A stretch of DNA of 64,000 bases. Origin: a virus. Below the pieces are notes generated by a model. It saw nothing but the letters and a program-made list of their open reading frames with translations. It was not told the DNA's origin and searched no databases. How positions within the stretch are numbered: the first letter of the stretch is position 1; the number at the start of each line of letters is the position of its first letter. Both the position numbers and the translations under genes were made by a program. The stretch lies in the IMG/VR virus record IMGVR_UViG_3300023202_000383, positions 1-64,000 of that record, one strand, 5' to 3'. This document shows, piece after piece, positions 32,238-41,192 of this stretch.

Positions 32238-32888
32238 ATGGCTGACAAGATCAGTGTGCTTATGCCAACATATAATCGTGCGCACTTGATAGGTGTGTCT
32301 ATAAAGTCTATATTGTCCCAGACCCATAAAAATGTTGTTTTGTGCATCTATGATGATGGGTCTACTGACAATACAGAAGATGTCGTAAAATCATTTGGCG
32401 ATAACAGAATCATATATCATAAATCCGGAAAGAATTCTGGGTGTCCAGTTGCTAGAAATAAACTTCTTGAGATGGCCAATACTAGGTATGCTTGTTGGCA
32501 AGATAGTGATGATATCTCAAATAAGCATAGAATAAGAGAACAATTGAAGGCTATAAAGAAGTCGAAGGCGGCTATGGTTTGGTCTACGTTTAGGTGGTTT
32601 GACAAAGATATTGGCGATTCTTGGATGGAAGAACCAAAATCGCATAGTGGTACGGCTGCCCATGCTAGCATAATGTTTGAAGTATCTAAGGCCGTGCCAT
32701 TTAGATTGGTAAAAACTTTGGGTGGAGAAGATGCTAAGTGGCGTAGAGAAATAGAATCAGTTTATGGCAGGACGTTAAAAATCCCCAAAATATTGTATTA
32801 TGTAAGAAAGCACAATGATAGGATTGGGGTATGGAAGAAGAATCCTAAAGCCAATAAAGACTGGTACAACAGGATGGTCAAAAGATGA
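32238..32888 (+). CDS. GT2-family glycosyltransferase
   Basis: 216 aa. ISVLMPTYNRAHLIGVSIKSIL, IYDDGSTDNTEDVVKSF and WQDSDD (DxSDD-type metal site) are hallmark GT2 motifs. The C-terminal part is shorter than in full-length GT2 enzymes but includes the acceptor-loop region. It overlaps the sulfotransferase by four bases, so a sulfated sugar product is plausible. Confidence 0.85.
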   Translation: MADKISVLMPTYNRAHLIGVSIKSILSQTHKNVVLCIYDDGSTDNTEDVVKSFGDNRIIYHKSGKNSGCPVARNKLLEMANTRYACWQDSDDISNKHRIREQLKAIKKSKAAMVWSTFRWFDKDIGDSWMEEPKSHSGTAAHASIMFEVSKAVPFRLVKTLGGEDAKWRREIESVYGRTLKIPKILYYVRKHNDRIGVWKKNPKANKDWYNRMVKR

Positions 32889-33529
32889 CACTAAAATATT
32901 TAGTGGTTGGGACTGGCAGATGTGGTACTGGCTATATATCAAAATCGTTTGATAAAATTGGCATCCCATGTGGGCATGAAGAAATATTTAGCTTAACTAG
33001 AGTTAAACGCATAGATAACTTAAGAGTCAAAGAAAATCTAAATAAGTCCAAAAAAGAAGCCGAGTCAAGTTGGCTAGCCGTTCCGTGGTTAGATAATTAT
33101 GTGATAATACCGGAAGATTGTAAGATCATTCATATAACTAGACATCCAAAGGATACCATAGAATCACTTTTAGACACTGGAATGTTATCTAGATATGACA
33201 ATAAATATACACAATTTGCGTTTAGAAATATGCCGAGGATGAGGCCGGAGTATGACCCTATTATAAATTGTGCTATTTGGTACGTTTGGTGGAACAGGAA
33301 AATAGAAAACACAACCAGAAATGTAATAAGGCATAAAGTAGAAGACGATATAACTAATTTGTTTGATAGAATAGGACTGCCACACAATAATAAGCTATTT
33401 AATAACACTAAATATAATAGCAGGGTATCTAAAAAGAGAAGACAAGTAGATCTCAAGGAAGAACTTAGCGGGAAACCGATATTAAAATATTTATTGAGCA
33501 TGGCAAGCGAATATGGATATGAAATGTGA
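32885..33529 (+). CDS. Sulfotransferase-family protein
   Basis: 214 aa. KYLVVGTGRCGTGYISKSF is the PAPS 5'-phosphosulfate loop in its G.GR.GT.Y variant, and KIIHITRHPKDTIESLL is the 3'-phosphate-binding RHP motif. It differs from the sulfotransferase at 18376, so this phage has two independent ones. Coupled by ATGA to the GT2 gene. Confidence 0.75.
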   Translation: MTLKYLVVGTGRCGTGYISKSFDKIGIPCGHEEIFSLTRVKRIDNLRVKENLNKSKKEAESSWLAVPWLDNYVIIPEDCKIIHITRHPKDTIESLLDTGMLSRYDNKYTQFAFRNMPRMRPEYDPIINCAIWYVWWNRKIENTTRNVIRHKVEDDITNLFDRIGLPHNNKLFNNTKYNSRVSKKRRQVDLKEELSGKPILKYLLSMASEYGYEM

Positions 33530-33702
33530 AAGACGTCGGCAAAGCCAAACTGGAATCAGAGAAAGCTTTAACTGAGTATCTAAAATGCCAGCAAGAACTG
33601 CTGGTAATGATCAATAAACAAATGGATCTGGGAAGAATCTACGCTGAGAAGAGAGCCGAATATTTGGCTTTGAAAGAAGATAATGAGCCAGGAATTGATT
33701 AA
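33526..33702 (+). CDS. Small helical protein, 58 aa (GTG start)
   Basis: A GTG at 33526 overlaps the upstream TGA (GTGA). The frame runs 58 codons: a charged amphipathic helix rich in Lys, Glu and Leu (KAKLESEKALTEYLKCQQE). It ends overlapping the convergent endonuclease stop by four bases. No family recognised, but coupling and codon usage support it. Confidence 0.5.
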   Translation: MKDVGKAKLESEKALTEYLKCQQELLVMINKQMDLGRIYAEKRAEYLALKEDNEPGID

Positions 33703-35327
33703 GGTTTCAATATAAATTTATAATGTCCAGCATCCCACAGTCTTCTATATTTATTATTAAACATATTTTCGGCCTCGGTAAGACGCGAGTCGAAATTTTC
33801 TAGTAATTTTGATAATTTGTGTTTTTGAAAGTGTTGGCGAGAATACAATATCGATGTGTTGCCGTCTTTATAATATTTATAATTTGGCTTAGTTAAACCG
33901 CATGGTTTGAATCCTAATTTTTTATATAAATTTCCTGTCGAATATCTTGCGTCTGCATATGTTAAAATTGATTTTGGGTCATGTAATGCTATAAAATGAT
34001 TTAGTAGTTTTCCTGCTCCCCCGATAGCTGTTGAACCTATAGCTTGTGCGTATCTTATTATTTCCCATTTATATTTATGGTGCTTGGCAAAAGACATGCA
34101 TGCGACTAATTCTCCATTATATGTTAATCCAATTCTTACCGATGCATCCCGCGATCCATATATATGGTTTTCAGTCATAAATGAATCGTAATCTTTTGTG
34201 TTCAACGATATTATTTTACATTTTCTGGCGTATAATTTTGATGAATACCCAAGTTTATGATTTATTATTGATTTGACTATATTTTGTTTGTTTGACCATT
34301 CGTCCTCGTTTATTTGCAGAAGTTGTATATTGTTTTCTACGCATCTAGTATGTTTAGCTTGATGTTTAAATCTTTCGTCTTTTGATTCAGTATGGTTGTA
34401 TGAATGGTAATATAACCCATTATATTCGATAGCTACGTTATGATTTGGCAGATAGATATCGATTTCTAATGGATATATTGTCTTTCTATCGTTAATAATA
34501 TATTCAGTATTTATCGATTTTATATATTCTATTATTTCTTGGTGTGGTTTAGAAATCGAGTTAGAGCATTTAGGGCATCCGTGTCCGTTTAAATGATTAC
34601 TTACTGTTTGGGAAAAATTGCCGTGTATGATACATGTTATTGTGATTGGTTCCATGTACCCGCTGTAATTGGATTTGTCATATGAATATTTGTCGCCGTG
34701 GATCGATATTGCTCTATTTATTATATCTTCTGTTGTAGGTGTGTTTATTGCACATTTAGGGCAACCGTGGCCTTCGAGGTGCCTTCTGGTTAATTGTTTA
34801 AATTTGCCATGTTTCGGGCATTTTATTATTATGTGACTTCGATATGATTTATATATCGAATCGCTATAATCATATTTGTTATTGTGTAATTTTGATGATT
34901 TATTTATAAAATCGTCAATTGTATTACTTAAATTTTTTATTCCGCATAATTTGCACCCATACTTTCCGTAGATGTGTGATTTTGGTGTTTGTTCGAATTC
35001 GCCGTGTTCTGGGCATATTATTGTGATTTTTGTATAGCTATTGACATACTCAGATTTACTATAATCATACTTATCGCCGTGCACTAATGTTGCTTTTTCT
35101 ATAAATTTATTTAGTGGCAATTTAAGATTTTGTTTTTGTTGTTGCCTAAAACATTTTTTGCATCTTGCGCCTTTTTTGTGATTTCTAGCGCGTTGTCTAA
35201 ACTCTCCGTGTTCCGGGCATATTATTGTGACGCGTCCGCTCAATTCAATTTCTGTAACCTTTGAATAGTCATACTTGTTATTGTGTATCAGGGATGATTC
35301 ATGTATAAAGCGTTGTAATTTATTCAT
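33699..35327 (-). CDS. Hef-like homing endonuclease (DUF723 repeats, EDxHD/Vsr-like nuclease, acyltransferase-like C-terminus)
   Basis: About 542 aa from the ATG at 35327. Four or five tandem DUF723-type units (HGDKYDYSK ... CPEHGEF ... H..G.GCPKC) form the DNA-binding half. LEIDIYLPNHNVAIEYNGLYYH is an EDxHD/Vsr-like nuclease core. The C-terminal 150 residues (SFMTENHIYG ... TYADARYSTGNLYKKLGF) are an acyltransferase-like domain, ending with the signature FQKHKLSKLL ... WDAGHYKF tail. It is convergent with small genes and divergent from the polymerase gene, consistent with a free-standing mobile nuclease next to its target. Confidence 0.85.
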   Translation of the reverse strand: MNKLQRFIHESSLIHNNKYDYSKVTEIELSGRVTIICPEHGEFRQRARNHKKGARCKKCFRQQQKQNLKLPLNKFIEKATLVHGDKYDYSKSEYVNSYTKITIICPEHGEFEQTPKSHIYGKYGCKLCGIKNLSNTIDDFINKSSKLHNNKYDYSDSIYKSYRSHIIIKCPKHGKFKQLTRRHLEGHGCPKCAINTPTTEDIINRAISIHGDKYSYDKSNYSGYMEPITITCIIHGNFSQTVSNHLNGHGCPKCSNSISKPHQEIIEYIKSINTEYIINDRKTIYPLEIDIYLPNHNVAIEYNGLYYHSYNHTESKDERFKHQAKHTRCVENNIQLLQINEDEWSNKQNIVKSIINHKLGYSSKLYARKCKIISLNTKDYDSFMTENHIYGSRDASVRIGLTYNGELVACMSFAKHHKYKWEIIRYAQAIGSTAIGGAGKLLNHFIALHDPKSILTYADARYSTGNLYKKLGFKPCGLTKPNYKYYKDGNTSILYSRQHFQKHKLSKLLENFDSRLTEAENMFNNKYRRLWDAGHYKFILKP

Positions 35328-35385
35328 AATAAAATATCTTTGATTACAGATAGATCCTCTGCATTGCGTGTTGTATTTTATATAC

Positions 35386-36747
35386 ATGGTTGACATAATG
35401 AAATATAATGGTCCTACAGACTTTGCTCATCTTCATGTCCATACTTTATATAGTACGCTTGATGGGGTTCAATCTCCAGAAGAATTGTTTTCTACGTGCA
35501 AAGAAAGAGGATGGAGTGCGTTAGCCGTAACCGAGCATGGGACATTGGCATCAGTCCCAGACAATTATGCGGCTGCAAAAGAATACGGCGTAAAGTATAT
35601 AGTTGCTTGCGAAATTTATTACAATGATTATGAACCGACTAGGCAAGATCTTGTTAAAGAAGATGTTAAAATTCGCAAGCTAAAAGAAACCGACCCTAAT
35701 TTTTATTATAAAATGTCTAGAAATAGGCATTTAACAGTCCTTGCTAAAAACGATAAGGGTGTGGAGAACATAATAAAATTGACCACTCAAGCGTGGGAGA
35801 CTGGATTTTATTATAGGCCGAGGATATGGTTTGATAAATTAGATGAATATAGAGAGGGTTTATTGGTATTGAGTGGATGTTTAAATGGGCCTGTTTCTCA
35901 TGAGTTAAGACATGGGAATTTAAGGTCTGATGATATGAGAGGTGCATTAGACTATATACATAAATTCAAAGAAGTATTTGGCGATGATTATTTTGTAGAA
36001 TTGCAGATGCCTTGTCTTCCTGATTTTCCTGACCACAAAGTCTTCCGTGCATTAAATCATATAGCTAACAAGTACAATATACCGAAAGTTCTTACAAATG
36101 ACGCACATTATCTAAATCGTGAAGACTTTGAAATCCAGAAATTAATGATGGCTATATCCCAGGGTTTAACTGTTGATGATCCGAATCTGTTCCATGTAAA
36201 TAGTGATGAGCAATATCTTAAAACCAGAGCAGATCTATGGCACACATTTAAGACTGGGAAAGACGGCAAATATTGTGAATATGTGACTGATAGCGAATTT
36301 GAAGATATGTGCAACAACACATTGGTAGTTGCCGGTAAATGTGATAATTTCGAACCTGATTTGTCGTCGAAGGTTCCTACATTAGATAATGACGAGCAGA
36401 TCTTAAGAACCCTTGTGTACGATAGGCTTAAGCAAGAGGGATTCGATAAAGATGAAACTAAGTACAATATAGACAATAAAGAAGTTACTTATAGAGAACA
36501 AGCCGACATAGAATTGAATAGGTTTATTGAGAAGAATTTCGCCAGCTATTTCTTGATAACCAGAGATTTGGTGCAGTATAGTTTAGATAACGGTTGGCCT
36601 GTTGGACCGCGAGGTTCAGTTGGCGGCAGTCTAGTGTGTTATTTATTGGGCATAACCGAGTTGGATCCAATAAAATGGAATTTATCGTTTAACAGGTTTT
36701 TAAGCCCCTCGCGCGGAGGAAAGATGCTAAACATTAAGGCAGAATAG
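35386..36747 (+). CDS. dnaE: DNA polymerase III alpha, N-terminal piece (PHP domain plus start of palm)
   Basis: 453 aa. HLHVHTLYSTLDG, VTEHGT, VLSGCLNG and LTNDAHYL are intact PHP metal-binding motifs, suggesting proofreading-type or pyrophosphatase activity. The C-terminus reaches GPRGSVGGSLVCYLLG and SFNRFLSPSRGGKM, where normal DnaE continues directly into the catalytic PDxDxD. Here it reads LNIKAE and stops. An ATG at 35398 is an alternative start. The catalytic Asp pair lies in a separate gene at 39423, so polymerase activity needs assembly of the pieces. Confidence 0.88.
   Translation: MVDIMKYNGPTDFAHLHVHTLYSTLDGVQSPEELFSTCKERGWSALAVTEHGTLASVPDNYAAAKEYGVKYIVACEIYYNDYEPTRQDLVKEDVKIRKLKETDPNFYYKMSRNRHLTVLAKNDKGVENIIKLTTQAWETGFYYRPRIWFDKLDEYREGLLVLSGCLNGPVSHELRHGNLRSDDMRGALDYIHKFKEVFGDDYFVELQMPCLPDFPDHKVFRALNHIANKYNIPKVLTNDAHYLNREDFEIQKLMMAISQGLTVDDPNLFHVNSDEQYLKTRADLWHTFKTGKDGKYCEYVTDSEFEDMCNNTLVVAGKCDNFEPDLSSKVPTLDNDEQILRTLVYDRLKQEGFDKDETKYNIDNKEVTYREQADIELNRFIEKNFASYFLITRDLVQYSLDNGWPVGPRGSVGGSLVCYLLGITELDPIKWNLSFNRFLSPSRGGKMLNIKAE
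36733..36746. repeat. 14-bp direct repeat flanking the homing endonuclease, copy 1 (copy 2 at 38615-38628)
   Basis: ATTAAGGCAGAATA occurs at the end of the polymerase N-terminal gene and again just before the gene at 38629. An extended TAAACATTAAG segment is shared too (36728-36738 and 38604-38614). Removing the interval would place the ATG at 38629 immediately after the polymerase stop, as expected if the endonuclease gene is an insertion. Confidence 0.8.
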
Positions 36748-36777
36748 GTCTAATTCAGTTATAAGCAAATATATAAT

Positions 36778-38613
36778 ATGATAAATGTACAACGAAGCAA
36801 AGAAGTGTTTGGATTAAAAAGCATCAATAGGATTCCTAAAAAACAGAAAGTTATATGTAATTGTGATGTTTGTGGGGTTGAATCACGTATTACTAAGCAG
36901 CACCATTATATATGCAGCAAACGTGCTGGTTTATATAGATGTAAAGATTGTGGTAGAAAAGCCATGGCATCTAAAGTATCAAAAGCCATGATATCAAAAT
37001 GGCAAAACGACAAATACAAATCCAAGCAGATTGGCAGGACTCATAGCGATGAATTAAAGGAATATGCTAGGCAGAGAGCTATCAAATTGTGGAAAGATAA
37101 AGAATATGTGGCAAAGTATAATGCTGGGTTTGACCCGGCCAAGGCTAGAAAGAATCTAAAGGCCACCAGATCGGTTGCCAATAAAGCTGCATCGCTTGCT
37201 ATGGCTGATAAATGGCAGGAAAAAGAATATCGCAGTAAAATGTCAGATCAATCAGCTAAGCTATGGAGTAACGATTGTTATAGAAACAAAGTAATAAGTA
37301 GCCTCAAAAAACATTATTCGTCATTAGAAGTTTTAGATAGATGTTCAAATAGAGCGAAAAAATTGTGGAAGAATAATGATTATAGGGATAGGTGGTTCAA
37401 ATCATTTATGCAATCATTTGGCAATGAAAGGTTACACGAAATTTCATTACAAAGTGCCAAGAATTGGGGAGACCGAGAATATAGAGATAAAATAGAATCA
37501 CAATGGGACGATCAAAAACGTGCAGAAATGTCCGAAATATGTAAAGAATGGTGGACTGATGATAGGAGAGCTGAAGTTTCTGAGATTATGATAAGTAGGT
37601 GGTCGGACCCTAATTTTAGAAAGAAAACAATAAAAGCATTTATTGATTCATGGACTGAAGAACGCAGGCAGGCTGCTAAAGATTCATGGACTGAAGAACG
37701 CAGGCAGGCTGCGTCTGATAGATCCAGGAATTTGTGGAAAGATCCGAAATATGTTAGCAAGATGGTTGATATGATCGGGAGGCCGTCGTCTTTAGAAATT
37801 CAATTCGCCAGCTTATTGGATGATTATGGCATCGAGTACACGCAACAGTTCCATTTAGGGCCATATTTATTTGATTTTAAGGTCAACGATGTCTTAATAG
37901 AAATTAATGGCGATTATTGGCATAGATTGCCGAAGACAATATCAAAAGACAAGGCTAAAGCTACTTATGTTGAAAAACATTATCAGCAATATCAGCTTAA
38001 GTATTTATGGGAGCATGAATTTTATCAATTAGAAAAGATTAATAAATTTATTGAATTCAGTTTTGTTGGTTCTGACGTAGAAGAGGTTGATTTTTCAGAA
38101 TTAAAATTTGTTACTGATATAGATTATGATTCAATAAAATCGTTAATTGAGAAATATCATTATAAAGGAAGTATTGGTCGGGGTGGGGTGTATTATGGTG
38201 TTATATATCGTGGTAATTTGATCGCTGGGTCTGTTGTTGGGTCACCAACTAGGAATGTTGTTGGTGGCGAGTTGTTACGATTTGTTATACACCCACAGTA
38301 TCAGGTCAAGAATCTTGCATCGTGGTTTTTGAGTAGAATCTCAAAGCATGCTTTGAGAGATTATGATTTATTGTTTACATTTGCTGATCCGAATTTTAAC
38401 AATTACGGCACAATATATGAGGCTAGCGGCTGGGAATTTGCTGGCGAAACAAAATCAGATTATTGGTATGTTAGCGAAGACGGTTGGGTTATGCATAAAA
38501 AGACTTTATGGAATAGAGCAAAGAATTTATGTATGTCAGAAAGGTATTTTGCTGAGGTTTTTGGATATAATCGGGTATATGGGTTGCCAAAGAGAAAGTA
38601 TATTAAACATTAA
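36778..38613 (+). CDS. Free-standing EDxHD/Vsr-like homing endonuclease inserted in the fractured polymerase
   Basis: 611 aa. An N-terminal Cys/His zinc finger (CNCDVCG ... YRCKDCG) is followed by seven or more NUMOD-like repeats (KLWKDKEYV, KLWSNDCYR, NLWKDPKYV). The nuclease core LEIQFASLLDD ... LFDFKVNDVLIEINGDYWH is the EDxHD/Vsr-like family described for fractured phage genes. A C-terminal acyltransferase-like domain follows. It lies between the first and second polymerase pieces and is flanked by 14-bp direct repeats. It contains an internal 30-bp tandem duplication (DSWTEERRQAA twice). Confidence 0.85.
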   Translation: MINVQRSKEVFGLKSINRIPKKQKVICNCDVCGVESRITKQHHYICSKRAGLYRCKDCGRKAMASKVSKAMISKWQNDKYKSKQIGRTHSDELKEYARQRAIKLWKDKEYVAKYNAGFDPAKARKNLKATRSVANKAASLAMADKWQEKEYRSKMSDQSAKLWSNDCYRNKVISSLKKHYSSLEVLDRCSNRAKKLWKNNDYRDRWFKSFMQSFGNERLHEISLQSAKNWGDREYRDKIESQWDDQKRAEMSEICKEWWTDDRRAEVSEIMISRWSDPNFRKKTIKAFIDSWTEERRQAAKDSWTEERRQAASDRSRNLWKDPKYVSKMVDMIGRPSSLEIQFASLLDDYGIEYTQQFHLGPYLFDFKVNDVLIEINGDYWHRLPKTISKDKAKATYVEKHYQQYQLKYLWEHEFYQLEKINKFIEFSFVGSDVEEVDFSELKFVTDIDYDSIKSLIEKYHYKGSIGRGGVYYGVIYRGNLIAGSVVGSPTRNVVGGELLRFVIHPQYQVKNLASWFLSRISKHALRDYDLLFTFADPNFNNYGTIYEASGWEFAGETKSDYWYVSEDGWVMHKKTLWNRAKNLCMSERYFAEVFGYNRVYGLPKRKYIKH

Positions 38614-38628
38614 GATTAAGGCAGAATA

Positions 38629-39015
38629 ATGGATAAGAATCAGATTAAGTTAGGAATAACATCTATACAGCGATCCGTTGTTGTGTGCAATAGGTTGGGG
38701 CTGTTTGAAGCAGCGTCGGCTGCTGTTTACAGTATGATAGATGCTATAAACGCTTTGGTAGAAGGCAACGAAGAAACTGCTGCTGAAGATTGTTTCAAAT
38801 CATCGTTTCTGATATATAAGGTTTTGTACGAATCATTTTCTGAAAAGTTTGAGAAGAGATCCAGTCTAGCGGAAGACGCGGAGAAAATTCTGAAAGAATC
38901 CAATGATTGGAATGCATTTGCAAAAGCGTCCAGTAATTATATGGATGCAATAGCAGAGGTTGTACATGGAACGGAATTCGAGGCCGAATTCTTGAAATTT
39001 AAAGTTGGCTCCTGA
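38629..39015 (+). CDS. Hypothetical helical protein, 128 aa
   Basis: All-helical, Ala/Ser/Glu-rich. No family recognised. Its ATG lies directly after the second 14-bp repeat, so before the endonuclease inserted it would have followed the polymerase N-terminal gene without a gap. It overlaps the next gene by 11 bases. Possibly a polymerase accessory. Confidence 0.55.
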   Translation: MDKNQIKLGITSIQRSVVVCNRLGLFEAASAAVYSMIDAINALVEGNEETAAEDCFKSSFLIYKVLYESFSEKFEKRSSLAEDAEKILKESNDWNAFAKASSNYMDAIAEVVHGTEFEAEFLKFKVGS

Positions 39016-39496
39016 TAAAATAGACATATATTGCTTTGCTAGAGGCAAGGATAGTCCATACGCATATGGCATCCTTGTGGTCGCACATTATGGCGAAGAG
39101 TGTAAAGAGCACGAGAAATTTGGTTTCGTAGATGCGAAAACGCCTACTGAGGCCAATATCAAGATAATATTGATGGCGTTGAAGTCCGTTAAAGATGACT
39201 TTAAGGACCTCGATATCACTCTTCATGTAAGAAAATCTGCATTTTATTGTGTTGATAGAACATCTTGGGGAACCTATAGAACAAAGCCAACCAGACATCA
39301 TAAACTGATAGGTGCGGTGAGAAGTTTGTTTGACGAGCTTCCTAATGCAAGATCAAAGATGATATTCTCCAAATACCAAAAGTATGCTAAAAGATGTATA
39401 AAAAAGTCTAGGAGCATGTTTCATGCGAAACGACGCGAGTTGGGACGATATAAAGGTGATAGCGGTCAAGGAGCTCGTCCAGAAAAAGCTACCTAA
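39005..39496 (+). CDS. Possible RNase H-fold protein, 163 aa (TTG start)
   Basis: A TTG start overlaps the preceding gene. IDIYCFARGKDSPYAYGILVVAHYG ... DAKTPTEANIKIILMALKSV ... ITLHVRKSAF follows the strand-strand-helix-strand order of RNase HI, but the usual Asp and Glu catalytic residues are not in place (first Asp replaced in CFARGKD). It is probably an inactive or divergent RNase H-like fold, perhaps a polymerase partner. It overlaps the polymerase catalytic piece by 74 bases. Weak assignment. Confidence 0.4.
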   Translation: MAPDKIDIYCFARGKDSPYAYGILVVAHYGEECKEHEKFGFVDAKTPTEANIKIILMALKSVKDDFKDLDITLHVRKSAFYCVDRTSWGTYRTKPTRHHKLIGAVRSLFDELPNARSKMIFSKYQKYAKRCIKKSRSMFHAKRRELGRYKGDSGQGARPEKAT

Positions 39497-41192
39497 CGAG
39501 TATAAGTCTAGATTTAAGACAGAAATAAAAGAGATCGAAAAGCAAGGTGCCAATGCCTATTGGCAGCAGCTATATAACGAAGATCACAAATACGACACGA
39601 ATAACAATGGTTTGGTCTTGCCCTGGATATTAGGCATGACCGATGTTGATCCTTTAAAATCAGACCATCAATATACAAGGTCGACGGACTGGCCTGACAT
39701 AGATGTTGACTGCTTACCGACAGCCAGAGATAGGATCAAAGAATATGCTGCAGAGAAATATGGCAAAGACAAAGTCTGTAGCGTAGGGTTGTGGCAGACA
39801 TATAAATTTAGGTCAGCATTACAAGACTCTGTTAGAGGTGTTGGTGGTAATGTCAAAGAAATCATGGACATCACTAAGCAGTTGCCGGATGATGTTGACG
39901 ATCTGAAAGATGGTGGTTTTGCAAAGTGCACTGAATGTAAAACGAAGCATAATGAGCATAAATGCCCAGAATGTGGATCAACAGAAATAGATGGGATCAC
40001 ATTTGGGAAGGTGATAGAAGATCATGAAGAATTAAAGAAATATTATGGAGAGCATCCTAAAGAAGTCAATCTAGCCGTTAGAATGATAGGAAAAATAAAA
40101 GCGCTGGGTAAACACGCTGGCGGCCTTATTATATCTGATAGAGTGCTATTCGGAAATGTCCCTATGGGCGTTTCAAATGGCCATTGGACAAGTTTGTGGA
40201 CTGAAGGCAGGAGTACTCAATTATCTAAATTCGGGTATATTAAGTGGGATATGCTTGGCCTTAAAACTTTGCAGTATATTCATGAGTGCTGCAAATTAAT
40301 CAATAAAACCAGAAATTACAAGTTTAATGTTATTCCATGGAAAGGAATGGACCCATGGGAAAACTGTCTTGGATACTATTGGGATAATAATGGCGTAAAA
40401 CACAAAGTGAGGATGGATGACGAAAAAACCTTTGAGATGATGAACGCCATAAGGACCGATACAGTATTCCAATTCGACACGGCACTGCAGAAGAAGATTT
40501 TAGAAAATGGCGTAAACAGCTTTTATGATTTACAGATATTTAATGCAATGGGCCACCCAGGTCCGTTGCCAATGATCGATGAGTATGTAGCTCGACGTGA
40601 CAATGAGGACTACGATTGGAAGAGCGAGGAGCATCCTGATGTTGCATCGTTGCTTAAAGACACAAAGGGTATCATAGTATATCAGGAGCAATTGCAGAAG
40701 ATCTGGCAACATTTGGCTAAATTCACGGCTCCCGAAGCTGAATCTGCGAGGAAGGCTGTTGCTAAGAAATGGACGGAAAAACTAAAGCCTGTTGAGGAGA
40801 AGTGGGTAAGGGGCGCATCTAAGATAATGGGCGAGCGGCGGGCTAAAGATTACTGGGGGAAGATGAAAACTTTCGGTAGGTATGCCTTCAATAAATGCCT
40901 GGACAAAGATACTATATTAGAAGATCCTACAAATGGCAATACTATAACTGTTGAAGAGCTTTTTGAATCTAAATCGAGCTTTAAATTAGAATCTTATTGT
41001 GATGATGGATTTGTGGTCGATGACGTTGATGAGATAATCGAATGCGGTGAACAAGATATTTATGAAATAGAATTAGATAATGGGGCGATTCAGAAAGTCA
41101 CTTTGAATCATAAGTTTAGGTGCGATGATGGAAAATACTGGACAGTCAAAGAAATCATCGAAGGCAATTATTCCATCGTGGTTCGACCATAA
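39423..41192 (+). CDS. dnaE: DNA polymerase III alpha, catalytic piece fused to split-intein N-fragment
   Basis: 589 aa. Residues 91-96 are PDIDVD, the catalytic Asp pair of C-family polymerases, and KWDMLGL near residue 274 supplies the third Asp. A four-Cys zinc ribbon (CTECKTKHNEHKCPECG), unusual for DnaE, lies near residue 165. The N-terminal 80 residues (ILGMTDVDPL) repeat in degenerate form a region already encoded at the end of the first piece. The extein ends at FGRYAFNK. From Cys at 40896 the sequence is an intein N-fragment. A stop at 41190 ends the protein, so trans-splicing with the piece at 41923 is needed. Confidence 0.85.
   Translation: MRNDASWDDIKVIAVKELVQKKLPNEYKSRFKTEIKEIEKQGANAYWQQLYNEDHKYDTNNNGLVLPWILGMTDVDPLKSDHQYTRSTDWPDIDVDCLPTARDRIKEYAAEKYGKDKVCSVGLWQTYKFRSALQDSVRGVGGNVKEIMDITKQLPDDVDDLKDGGFAKCTECKTKHNEHKCPECGSTEIDGITFGKVIEDHEELKKYYGEHPKEVNLAVRMIGKIKALGKHAGGLIISDRVLFGNVPMGVSNGHWTSLWTEGRSTQLSKFGYIKWDMLGLKTLQYIHECCKLINKTRNYKFNVIPWKGMDPWENCLGYYWDNNGVKHKVRMDDEKTFEMMNAIRTDTVFQFDTALQKKILENGVNSFYDLQIFNAMGHPGPLPMIDEYVARRDNEDYDWKSEEHPDVASLLKDTKGIIVYQEQLQKIWQHLAKFTAPEAESARKAVAKKWTEKLKPVEEKWVRGASKIMGERRAKDYWGKMKTFGRYAFNKCLDKDTILEDPTNGNTITVEELFESKSSFKLESYCDDGFVVDDVDEIIECGEQDIYEIELDNGAIQKVTLNHKFRCDDGKYWTVKEIIEGNYSIVVRP
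40896..41189 (+). other. Split-intein N-fragment in DnaE (site FNK|S)
   Basis: 98 codons beginning with Cys1 (CLDKDTILED), with block B-like IYEIELDNG and VTLNHKFRCDDGKYW (TxxH form) and ending ..GNYSIVVRP before a stop. Size and ending match natural split inteins such as the gp41/NrdJ type. Its C-partner lies at 41923-42054, 730 bases downstream. Confidence 0.75.
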
